Of a stretch of DNA of 64,000 nt, positions 1-10,076 are shown in pieces. Position 1 is the stretch's first letter. Every line of letters begins with the position of its first letter. Below the pieces are notes generated by a model. The model did not search any database. It worked only from the letters and a program-made list of their open reading frames with translations, and was not told the DNA's origin. The stretch comes from Ciona savignyi. Taxonomy: Eukaryota > Chordata > Ascidiacea > Phlebobranchia > Cionidae. The translations under genes were made by a program, and so were the position numbers. The DNA is taken from positions 76,140 to 140,139 of the forward strand of contig CH000023.1 in assembly GCA_000149265.1 (NCBI GenBank), written 5' to 3'.

Positions 1-849
1 TTTTTTCTATTTAGTTTAAACACACATTTCCAATGATTGGTTAATGTAAAATTAGCTTAATATTTCCATCATTAATAGGTTAAACTAAAAACTGTGGTCT
101 CAATACTTAATTGTATATACCTCAATATCACAAAAATAACTCCAATAACCTGGCGGTGGAAACAATACAAGATTCAGGCGACTCCGACGTTTTCCCATCT
201 TGTGATAAAAAATAATTATCTTATCCTTAGAAATTTTTTTCTTCAACACAACAGTATTGTGTGAGATTTCAATCCAATAACCTTTTGACGATTTAAAATT
301 ACTTTTTGCTTGGGGATCATTTCTACATTGGCCTGTGGGGATTAGCTATGTAAACTATAGCGGCCCACCAAATACCAGGCTTGTAGTCGTATGCTGTCGT
401 AGTCCAAGAACAAAAAAACATGCGACCACTCTCGAGCAGGTCTCGTCGTGTAATGATAATCTCAAAGTCGAACACAAAGTCGCGACACAAAGTCGGGGGA
501 TAGAACAGATGCGAGAAAGGTTTAAACATAAAAGGCAACAATGGGTTAAAAAATACAGAACGCCACAGGCCATCTTAAAAATGACATCAAAAACAACCTC
601 TCAACTAGAAAACAGCCGATTAAGCCATTTGACCTCTTAGTGAAGTAACAAAAGTACTTTTTTTAAAGTTAGTATTTTTTTAGCAATTTCTTTGTAATCA
701 AAATCTGATACGGCTGTAGTCAAATTATTATTTAGTACAAAATGGAATAAACCATAATTCCGATGTCTTAATATACTCTTGGCTTTAAGTTTTATACACA
801 TATTTTCAACTTAAAAATATATGTTCATCTTAGTTGTAACTTGCTCTAG
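1..849. other. Sequence upstream of the first LSG1 exon
   Basis: No exon of the expected LSG1 N-terminal half is recognisable here. The longest open frame (335-640, + strand, about 100 residues) resembles no family I know and lacks good splice or start context. Most of this stretch is probably LSG1 intron sequence, because the exon at 850 begins with an acceptor and an incomplete codon. Confidence 0.4.
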
Positions 850-2545
850 ATGTATAGATATGGAAACCTATGTGAAGGAAGTTGATCCTTCGAAACAAAA
901 TGTTTTGCTCGTCAACAAAGCGGATCTTCTCTCCTCGCAACAAAGATCAGCATGGAGATCTTATTTCGAAAAAGCTGGCGTCAGCGTCGTATTTTGGTCG
1001 GCGGTTTTGGAAAACGAAAAATTGGATGATACCTACGATTGTGCTCAATTAGAAGGTAAAGAGATTTTTTTCTATTAATTCCATTGCAAGAAGCATTTAA
1101 ACATACTGTGGAAAAGTTAAACCCTGCTTTAGCCTCTATGTTTGTACAATTATTTGCTGTTGGATTAGAGTCATTTAATTGAAAAAATGTTATAAAGAAA
1201 TAAGAGATAATGATTTAAAGAGGATTAAAAATATTGAGGAAAGATAGTGATTAGAAGGATATGATATTCTAGACTTTCCCCTAAAATGCAAAAATGCTAT
1301 TACACAGGACAGAATTATTACACGGCAATTGTCAAAAAACCTCATGATAAGTATACAAAAGGTGCCGTTATTACACTTAAAATCATCAGATTGCCATCTG
1401 TCCAACACTGTGTTAAGCCAGCTATTACTGTGGGTTTTAGACTTCTTTAAATCCATTGGGTTTAGACCATGCATGGTAAAATTCCTTTCCCAAGGACCAA
1501 CTGTCCAGCCAGACCGTGGATCTTCCGGTTAATCTAAGTACAGTAAGTCTCTGCTACCAGACATCACAACACAAAAGTGTCCAAATAAAAAAACATCCCA
1601 TATCTGTTTCTTGTAATGTTGCTGTTGCATCATGAGTCATTCCTGTTAGGCTGTTATATATTTTTTCCATCTACAGCACTGGATGTTGAAGACTTGTATG
1701 ATCGTGAGAAATTGATCGCGTTCTTTAAAAGTTTGGTTGACAAACCAAATAAGGTGGTGGGAATGGTGGGTTACCCGAACGTGGGCAAGAGTTCAACGGT
1801 CAACACTTTAATGGGGGTTAAGAAAACTGCAGTGTCTGCCACGCCGGGCCGAACAAAGCACTTCCAAACTCTGCATATAGACAACGAGCTATGTTTGTGC
1901 GACTGTCCGGGGCTGGTTTTCCCCAGTTTCGTCTCCAATAAAGCAGAGATGGTGCTCAGTGGGATTCTGCCGATCGACCAGATGCGAGACCACGTCGCCC
2001 CTGTCAACTTGCTCGGCCGGCGGATTCCTCGGAAAGTCGTCGAGGTTACGTACGGGGTCAACATCCAGAAACCAAAGGAAGGAGAAGATCCTAACCGTTC
2101 TCCAACCGCGTCCGAGATTCTCAGCGCGCATGCGTTATCTCGCGGTTTTATGACGACACACGGTCAACCTGATGATTCGCGGTCGGCCAGGGTTATTCTA
2201 AAAGACTATGTAAACGGGAAACTCCTTTGCTCCGTTGCGCCGCCTGGTGTTGACGACGCCGAATACAAAGCATGGACGATATCGAAAGTTGAAAAAGTGG
2301 TGAATTGTGTCCCGGACGTGGTAAGCGATGATATGGCGGGAGTCGTTGCACGGATTCAACGCCTTAACAAAAAGGACGTTGGGCCGGGCATTAGTGAGGT
2401 CGAGGCGGCCTTTTTTGCACCAAAGGACGTTCGGGTGTTCACTAAAGATGGTAAGCAGGACTTGTCGGGAGGAAAGGGGTCCAAAAAACATCATAACAAC
2501 AGGAAAAAAGAGAAAATGCGAAGACTTAGAGTTTCAAACAATTAA
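850..2545 (+). CDS. LSG1: LSG1, large-subunit GTPase 1 (C-terminal exons)
   Basis: Two exons, 850-1055 and 1677-2545, join in phase (split Ala codon) and encode about 357 residues ending at TAA. The GTPase motifs come in circularly permuted order. G4 NKAD and the SA-like FWSA lie in the first exon. G1 GYPNVGKSST, the ATPGRTKHFQT switch region and G3 DCPG follow in the second. This order defines the YlqF/Lsg1 family. Lsg1 is a cytoplasmic GTPase that releases the export adaptor Nmd3 from pre-60S subunits. The C-terminus is strongly basic (GSKKHHNNRKKEKMRRLR), as is common in ribosome-assembly factors. Human LSG1 is about 650 residues, so roughly the first third to half lies upstream, probably outside the window. 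Family assignment is firm; the 5' end is incomplete. Confidence 0.93.
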
Positions 2546-2735
2546 TTGCGCCGTGCAATAACGCGTTAGTCGTGTGAATACAGTGGCATTTTAATTTGAT
2601 GTTTGTAAATTTATTTCAATCTGCGGAATTGTATCGGGCCAAGTTTGAAACTGATTATGGTCATATTTTTTTAGTGTATAATTATGGGACATATTGTTTT
2701 TGTCTGTTTTTTTTCTTTTTTTTCAAACGCTTGAT

Positions 2736-3350
2736 AGGCATGGCATGTCGCCCCGACATCTACTAGAAGAAATAATGGAATCGCAATGAAACTTGGTGAT
2801 TTTTTAGACACTATGACCTAGATATGCAGAAATCAAAATTTTAGATAATTAATTTAGGGGAATTCTCTAGGATGTTAAAAACCAAAACGGTCGCTTTTTC
2901 TAAAAAAATAGCTTTTTAGGCCTTCGCGCTTGAACGGCTGCTCCAATTTGAATCAGATTTGGTAAAATGTAAGTGCATTATACAATTATTTAACACTTAT
3001 GAAAAAATTACCTATAGGCAAATACCCTAAAAAATGAGATTTTGTTCTCAAATCATGATTTTGACAAGCATGCCATGTCGCCCCGACATCTATGAAAAGG
3101 AATATTGCAATCGAAATAAAAATTTAACATTTGTTAGACAACATGGTCTAGATATGCAGAAACCAAAATTTTGGGTGATTAATCCAGGGGAATTCTCCTT
3201 GGATATTAAAAACCAAAACGGTTTTTTTTTTCTAAAGATTTGTTAGATAACATGACCTACATATGGAAAAAACAGAAACTTATGTAGTAAATCCTTGGGG
3301 AATTCCCCGAAGTCACAAAAAAACTAATTTGGTCTGTTTTTCGAATTTCG
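2736..3350 (+). repeat. ~330-bp tandem repeat, forward array
   Basis: Two full units start near 2736 and 3066 and a third, degenerate one near 3240. Each carries a short palindrome (ATGTCG-CCC-CGACAT), then a block reading GACCTAGATATGCAGAAA or a close variant, then GGGGAATTC. The same unit occurs in reverse orientation at 7390-8215. Confidence 0.75.
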
Positions 3351-4202
3351 CTTTATTTCACTACATCGCTTGAAAAGAAGTTTTAATTAAAAACATTTGT
3401 GGTGAAATGTTCTTAGATATAACACGAATATTCTTTTTTAACTACACATGACAAATAAGTTTGGTTTGATAACTATGGGACCCATGCGTTTATGCTTGCA
3501 GAAACAAACTACATACTCGGTGTATAAAATACAATTTGTGGTTATGGACCCTGTAGCATGAAAATATGGTATACAAAAATGTGTTTTACAAATAGACGTG
3601 GTTGAAATTCTCTAGTTTATTATGCTTTTCACCTCATTTCAAATATTTCTTAAGCGCATTACATGTGTGTACTGGTGTAAAGGTTAAGATTTGACGGTTG
3701 CAGAATTGGTATATGTTGTCGAACTAGGCGCTTTGCTCAATTACTTGCTACCTAGGCCTAATAGCCGGCGAACAAAAGGGTGGAGATAATTACAGACCAA
3801 TTAAAAAAAATCAGCACCAACATAATACAAGCTCAACGGTATGGTTACAAAAAAATGATTCCAATGACGCAGTCACAAAACGTGATATGGCAACCACAGT
3901 GTTTTTAGACAGACACCACTCCCATGACGTGGGTAATGCTGTTACATAATACACGGGCATGATTTATGCGCCTCACATTTTAACTGCAGCCCAAATTATT
4001 ATGTAATGTAGGCATATATAGGACATCACATATCAGCTTAGTAACATAGACTGTGTATAAGCCTGATCAACGGTTTTCGAGAGGTGATAGTAGTAATATT
4101 TAAATTCTTTGTAAGGTATTACAGTCACGAACGCTAGTTTGAGATTTTGTTTTCAGGCAATCTTAAATGGGTACCAGTAAAAGTGTTAATCCATTTTAAG
4201 GC

Positions 4203-4254
4203 TAAATGTCGCAATAACCCATATTTGATAAATGTCGCAATAACCCATATTTGA
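4203..4254. repeat. 26-bp perfect tandem duplication
   Basis: Two back-to-back copies of a 26-bp unit containing ATGTCGCAATAACCCATA. It lies in the presumed 5' region of the small PPxY gene. Confidence 0.8.
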
Positions 4255-4402
4255 TAAAGCAGATGGTTAAACTATGTATGTAAAAGCAAACGATTAGCAA
4301 TCTATAGTGATTTATGAAAAAGTACATTATCCAATTCCCCAGGCAGTAGAAATTAATTTATGGCTGTATATAATTCAACACCACATCAAAATTGTATCAC
4401 AG

Positions 4403-5732
4403 GCACAACTACAACTACAGTGGGAAAAGTAGATAGGTAAGCGACCTACCTTATTTTTAAACAATTAAACCGAAGTAAACGGCTCAAACCGACTGTGGGC
4501 AGGTAGTAGTTTAACAATGGACAGCGTGTTTTAACCACTGTCGTGTTTCTAACCTACACCAGGCTATGACTACAGTTGTTGAAAAGTTCGCCCAATTGTC
4601 CAATCTTGGTTAAATTTCGCAAGGTTTTTTATAATTGTGTTTTTTTATTTAGCTCAGTTGGTGGCGGATTTCATGGCTGGTTGGGTTTTGGAATTTTGGG
4701 CGCTATCATTCTGATGGTTATATATGGCACGAGAAACAATCGCGCCACTGCTCAAAGAAGACCCGTCGCTTCAATTGGTATACAAAGTTAATTGATTTGT
4801 TTGCCAACTTTAAACAGAGATGTGTTAAAGTTATGTAGTTTTACTGTTTGGTGTCAGATTTAATCGAATTCAAATATAACGGCTTCGGTCAATTAGTCCA
4901 ATGATTAAAGCGTCGGTATGTGCGGTCAGCCACATGATTGTAGGATCGAACCAAATAGTGACATGATGAAAACGTTTAATGATATGTATATTATTACACT
5001 GCAAAAGAACCAGCAACCAAATGGTATGCAATTAGTAATCTAACAATTTCCCTTGTGATCACTATTGCGTTTTTCTTGTACTCTAACTCTTATAGCATAA
5101 GATAGGATATTCATGTTAATCCCCGTGAATGGGTCAACGAAGGGGGTTAACGCACGGGCAATCGTCATATCACCTCGCGCCCACCGTCGGCTTACCAGAG
5201 CAAGTGTGTTGTGTATGATTCACACGTTCCCTTAATTTAGTAAAACCCATAAATCCGCTGGGTTCAGGCAATGTTCGTAAAGTGCCTTGCCCAAGGACAC
5301 AACCCACTAGCTAGCGACCAGTTTTGCACCTGTCATCTTTTAATTGAAAGGCGACGCACTTAACGCCAGGCTAACCGGCCGGACAAATATGCCTACATAC
5401 TGGCATAACTTTACAATTTAACCGCTTCAAAATATCACATTAACTAATTTAGGTTCAGTGATTCATTACAGCTTTTTTTAGCAGTTCCAACAAATAACGA
5501 AACGAGAAACGAACAGCAGCCACTACCAGAACAGACCTCTTCGCAGCCTCTGGGATCACCGATTCCAATGTCTTTCGATCCAAACCCACCTGAATATGAC
5601 ACAATTATGACGTTGAATGAAGATACGAGTCCACCGCATTACTTAACAGTCAAATCGTCCTCGAATTTAGACAAATCTGCAACTGAAAACGATCCTTCCC
5701 TGCCTTTCTTACAACACAGCTATGGGAAATAG
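4403..5732 (+). CDS. Small single-pass membrane protein with two PPxY motifs (5' incomplete)
   Basis: Three in-phase exons (4403-4436, 4653-4777, 5485-5732) give about 134 visible residues. A short Thr-rich, presumably extracellular stretch (TTTTVGKVDS) and a Gly-rich linker precede one hydrophobic helix (WLGFGILGAIILMVIYG). An Arg-rich stop-transfer segment (TRNNRATAQRR) follows. The cytosolic tail is Pro/Ser/Thr-rich with PPEY and PPHY, both matching the PPxY ligand of WW domains such as those of NEDD4-type ubiquitin ligases. I do not recognise the family; the layout resembles Shisa- or WBP1-like adaptors, but that is only architecture. The signal-peptide exon was not found. The last exon's acceptor is a NAGNAG pair (5481/5484), so isoforms differing by one Ala are possible. 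AATAAA at 5865-5870 is a plausible poly(A) signal. Confidence 0.62.
5099..5384 (-). repeat. tRNA-derived SINE, full length, in intron
   Basis: Reverse-oriented copy in the last intron of the PPxY gene. In its own sense it starts with a tRNA-like head containing box A and box B resemblances. The body contains GTTGTGTCCTTGGGCAAGG-like sequence, and it ends in GGATAAACATGAATATCC-like sequence with short TATCC repeats. Confidence 0.8.
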
Positions 5733-5926
5733 CTTTGTATAGTATACAATTATCTCATACTTTTCCAATTTCATGAAATATTTGTAATAATTTAGGTGCA
5801 AGCATAAAAACTGTATACTTTTTTTCTAATGATGCCTTTTTAATTACGTTTTTATGTTAACGGCAATAAAGTGTTTCCAAAATTTCATGGTATTAGCTAA
5901 TATAACTATATTTTGGTTGAGGTGAG

Positions 5927-6191
5927 TAGGATAGGATATTAATATTACACCGGCAATCGTCAGATTACCTCGCGCCCACCGTCGGGTTACCAAAGCTATT
6001 GCAGTGTGTTGTAGGCCTATATGAGAGACACATTCCTTTAATTTGGTAGAATCCACTAATCCGCTTGGTTCAGGCAATGTCCCTAAAGTGTCTTGCCCAA
6101 GAACACAACCGACTAGCTAGCGACCAGTTTCGTACCTGCAACCATTCGGTTGAAAGGCATGGCACTATACCACCAGACTAACCGGTCGGTC
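5927..6191 (-). repeat. tRNA-derived SINE copy
   Basis: Reverse-oriented member of the family, slightly shortened at its 3' (TATCC) end. It lies just downstream of the PPxY gene's poly(A) signal. Confidence 0.75.
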
Positions 6192-6377
6192 ATGATCTCC
6201 TGTATTTTTATTGGTAATACAAAGGTTGTCAGGCAACAACATGCATATACTTGCCCGCTCTTACTTAAAAATTTCAAAACAAATAGTATTTATTTTCGAT
6301 GGAAGTTATGGTCTAAAGCACATGAACATCAGTGCGGTATTGGGATTTTGGTTCCAAGTTATATTATGGCGTAAAGC

Positions 6378-6427
6378 AGGGTCGGCATAACTTCGATTCG
6401 AGTAGGGTCGGCATAACTTCGATTCGT
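6378..6427. repeat. Short direct duplication
   Basis: Two adjacent ~26-bp copies of a unit containing GGGTCGGCATAACTTCGATT. Confidence 0.75.
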
Positions 6428-7389
6428 GTTTTCCTTTATGCATACTTTCACTAAATATATATCGCCCTCTAATGCATTCTTTTGGGTTGATTGTTAATTT
6501 CGAATAAGCTATCTGATTTTCCTTATTTAACGTCTTTGTAGATATGTTATCGTTTGGCCTTATTTCCTGTTTCTTAGCTATAATTAATAATTTTCTACAA
6601 AGCAAAAACATCATTTACTTTTACCTTACTTTCTTTTTATTGTTTTTTTTCATATGCAATGACAAAATACAGCATTATTATTGTAATATCTGTAAACAAT
6701 TGCAGGAACCTCGTTTTTTCTTTCTTTTTCTACTGATTCTTTTACGGACGGCACGTATATATTGATTACTAAATTATTATTAAGCTATGCGAAAGCAGTT
6801 GGTAAGCTGGTTATTGTAAAAGAATATTTGGTACAAGTAACGAAATTTGTAAAAGAAACCCGCACAACTCACAAATAGAGAAACTGTCTATCAAATCCCA
6901 TTAGTAGAAAGCTGAATTATCGAGTGCGCAAATCAAGCGCGTTTATTGACTGTTTATTAATACGGTGTGCTTTAATCTTGCCACATCGAGTGTTTAGGAA
7001 TCAGTGTAAGTAGGTCGCACCATTTTAGAGTCTTTACAATAATTTTATTAAAAAAATCCTTTAGATGATTATAATTATAGGGCTGCAATGATATTTGTAA
7101 AAAGTTATCGATAATCACCGGGCTATAGTAGACTATCGTTACTAATCTTGGGAAATTCCCAAAATCTAAACTGAACGTCTTTAACAGATTAAAATGCATT
7201 TCTTGATGACAATAATACTATAGTTTGTCTTTAAATAAGTTTATTTATAAATATTACAATACGCTTTTAAAAAGATGAATATAACCTAACCGCGCTTTAT
7301 ACCTACTAAAGTAGTAAGCCAAGTTTTGCATCAGAAACGAAAAAAGTGTACCAGAAGCCAATAAGCGTTTAAATTTCCAAAGCACCCCG

Positions 7390-8215
7390 ATTGATTTTCA
7401 TTTTTTCGGGGAATTCCCCTGGGTTTAGTACATAAATTTATATTTTTACATATCTGAGTTATGTTATCTAAGTTAGATGTTTGTTAGATAATCTAACAAA
7501 AAGTTTTAATCGGCTTTAGCCACTCCTTGTTGGCGATGTCAAGGCGATATGGCATGCCTGTTACAATCATGGTTTAGAAACAAATCATCATTTTTTGGGG
7601 TATATTCCTAGGCATTTTATTTCCTTTTGCTCAATGGAAAAAGGCGTATAGCGAACTTACATTATACCAAATCTGATCCAAATTGGAGCAGTCGTTTAAA
7701 CGCTTTTCCCAAAAAAACTATTTTTTAAATACCGATTTGGTTTTTCCCTTCCTAGGGGAATTCCCCCTGTGTATATTACCCAACATTTTGGTTTCTGCAT
7801 ATCTAGACCATGTGTTCTTAACAAATGACAATTTTCATTGCGATTCCATTACTCCTTCTAGTCGATGTCGTGGCCACATGCCATGCCTGTCACAATCATG
7901 ATTTGAGAACAAAATCAAATTTTTTAGGGTATTTCCCTTGGTATTTTTTGTTTCTTTTAATTGTTATATAATTGGCTAATGTTCTTACATTTTCCCAAAT
8001 CTAATTAAAATTGAAGTAGCTGTTCAATCGCTATGCCCAAAAATGCCATTTAAAAAAAAAAAGTACCGTTTTGGTTTTTCACCTCCCATTGGAATTCCCC
8101 TGGGTAAATCTCCAAAAAATTTGGTTTCTGCATATCTAGACCATGTGCGCTAACAAATGTTAAAGTTTTATTTGCGATTCCACTTCCCCATCTGGTAGAT
8201 GTCGGAGCCATTTTT
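7390..8215 (-). repeat. ~330-bp tandem repeat, reverse array
   Basis: About two and a half units of the repeat seen at 2736-3350, here inverted. The GATGTC-type palindrome remnants lie near 7535, 7862 and 8197, keeping the ~330-bp period. CATATCTAGACCATGTG and GGGGAATTCC blocks recur in each unit. Confidence 0.7.
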
Positions 8216-8384
8216 TTCAAATGGGACCCTGACTAACGTTACATAGGAAAAGAACGAACTAGACACTATAACCATTTAGTAGTTTATGATCTATGCACAC
8301 TCTGTCGTAAATTCAAGTGTGGCGCATCTAGGTAGCCCCCATGGCGCACTAGTGCCCCGCGGCGCACCATTTGAGAAGCACTGC

Positions 8385-8620
8385 ATTAATCCATTGGCTT
8401 CGGATAATGTCCGCTGAGTTTTTGCCAAAGGACATAATCAACTATAGCTCACCGCCAGTTTTAAACCTGCAGGCAATGTAGTGTAATGTGGTTATAAGTT
8501 TCCTCAGTTTTAGTACAACCCAGTTATTCATCGGGTTCAGGTAATGTTTGCTTAGTGCCTTGACCAAAAAATCCACCGTTAGCCACCGGCTCGATTCACC
8601 GGTACAGGTTCGTTTCGTTT
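8385..8620 (-). repeat. Degenerate SINE remnants (two partial copies)
   Basis: Two consecutive diverged fragments of the tRNA-derived SINE, near 8385-8480 and 8500-8610. Each retains the 'TCAGG.AATGT..GC..AGTGCCTTG'-like core. Confidence 0.5.
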
Positions 8621-9375
8621 TTTTTCCATTTAAAATTATGTATTTCGGGTTCTATTTCGGTTCAAACAAAACAATCGCTGCGGATCGGTTCAGGGTTAGA
8701 TAAAATGCTTCAACCAGTTTATCGGTTCGAGTTTTGTACTTCCTCATTTGAAACCTAACTCTTTGATTGTGTTGTTGATGTTAGAAACAATGACGTTGAA
8801 AACTTATTGCTTTATAAGAGGAAAATGTACGTTCACATATCGTATCCATATCAGTTTAGTTTTATTTGTTTAAAAAAATACCCCTGAATTGAGTTAGATA
8901 ATTGGAAATTGTGTTAATAAAAGAGTAAGTACTAAGCAATGTTATATAAATAAATGACTTATTTAATTAAAATAGTTCTGGGTAAAATATACGAATTTAC
9001 ATTCAACCCATTTGGAACATTAAGTTTCCCCTTTTTGACTCTCCCTACAGGATGATAAATAGTTCTTATTAGGTCGTGTTATTAATTAACGACAACGTAG
9101 TTTACACGTGAATTAGCAGTTGGATTGTTTATCAAATGCAGCTATCACACATCAGTCATGCGTACAATAACAAGTTATACTGATTACTTGTGATTGACCG
9201 ATTTATATTGCAATATCAGACTAGATTTTAGGGCTCTTCCGAGATTACATTTAACTGTTAAATGAGTCCTAATCTTATAATGCAAATGATAAAATTGTTC
9301 ACGGTACAGTGATTTTATTTTTTACTCATGTTTAAGTTACTGTACAATTGAATATCTTTTATTATACAGCATGAC

Positions 9376-9872
9376 CCAAAAAAGGGCCCGTGTACACTTT
9401 AAGTGATATCTTCTTTATTTATTCACCAATTGCCTTTATTTTACAGGACATGGTAGAATTAAAGACCGTACACCAAGAACCCAATGGAAGCTGAAACAAA
9501 GATTACAATGTGTTAAATTTTACTACAAGACAGGTGTATGTAGGAAAACCCAGGACAGTTTTTATGTGAAAAGGCTCCATCCAAAAGCAGAATTTAGAAC
9601 TGGGTGGACTACTTCGAGAAGTATGGGACCGTGAAGAACCCCAATGCTGCCAGTGAGAATCGTTCAAGCCACTCGGCATGTCCCAAGAAGCGAACAGCCG
9701 AGCTAATCGAAAGTGTGAGAGAGTTTCTCAGGCAGAGTCCGAAACGCTCTGTGCGTAAATGAAGTCAATCCCTCTGTATGTCCCGTGAGACTTGCGGGAG
9801 AGGCTGGTCAACGATATCAGGGCTTAACGCTGATTAACGAGGCCTAATTAGAATTGAGCCCGTTTTTTGGAT
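9376..9872 (+). mobile_element. Degenerate DNA transposon remnant with transposase fragment
   Basis: Imperfect inverted ends (CCAAAAAAGGGCCC-like near 9377 and its complement near 9859-9872) bound about 500 bp. The + strand frame 9598-9840 reads NWVDYFEKYGTVKNP, then TAELIESVREFLRQSPKRSV, then a stop at 9760, then SQSLCMSRETC. This matches the helix-turn-helix region (DUF4817-type) common in mariner-like transposon proteins. The stop and small size indicate a dead remnant. Confidence 0.5.
9598..9840 (+). pseudogene. Transposase HTH fragment (mariner/DUF4817-like), broken
   Basis: About 54 codons resemble the N-terminal 'W...F...GSV...KRT.E.I..VR..L..SPKRSVRK' region of mariner-type transposases. 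An in-frame TGA at 9760-9762 interrupts the HTH before 'SQSLCMSRETC'. No catalytic D,D,D core follows. Assignment rests on motif memory only. Confidence 0.45.
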
Positions 9873-10076
9873 TACACTGTATTACACATAGGCCTACAAT
9901 TTTTGGTTAAAGCACTAGTAGTCTAAAATGTAGTTTTCGAAATGTATTGTGCATTCAGCAGGAAACAATTCTGAAAGCAAAATTGATGTATTTAAGAACT
10001 TTCAAGACCTGGTTAGTAAACAAACTATTGACAAATTCATTTAATTTAACTTGCTCATCAATAGCTGTATTAGGAA

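Larger units (their letters stand above)
2546..4402. other. Intergenic, LSG1 to PPxY gene
   Basis: After the LSG1 stop codon this interval holds a tandem ~330-bp repeat (2736-3350) and AT-rich sequence. A perfect 26-bp tandem duplication occupies 4203-4254. A TATA-like stretch at about 4012-4019 may mark a promoter for the downstream small gene. I see no supported coding exon. Confidence 0.5.
5733..10076. other. Intergenic, PPxY gene to TM9SF1
   Basis: No supported gene. Contents are SINE copies (5927-6191 and degenerate 8385-8620), a tandem duplication at 6378-6427, the reversed ~330-bp array (7390-8215), a hAT-like fragment near 8340-8383 and a dead transposase fragment at 9598-9840. The rest is AT-rich sequence without visible structure. 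Confidence 0.5.

Noticed and set aside
335..640. 101-codon + strand open frame upstream of LSG1
   Set aside because: No family resemblance, not similar to the LSG1 N-terminus, and no supporting splice or start context.
6380..6427. ATAACTTCG in the duplicated block resembles a lox half-site
   Set aside because: Only nine bases match, there is no inverted partner at the right spacing, and a recombinase site makes no sense here.
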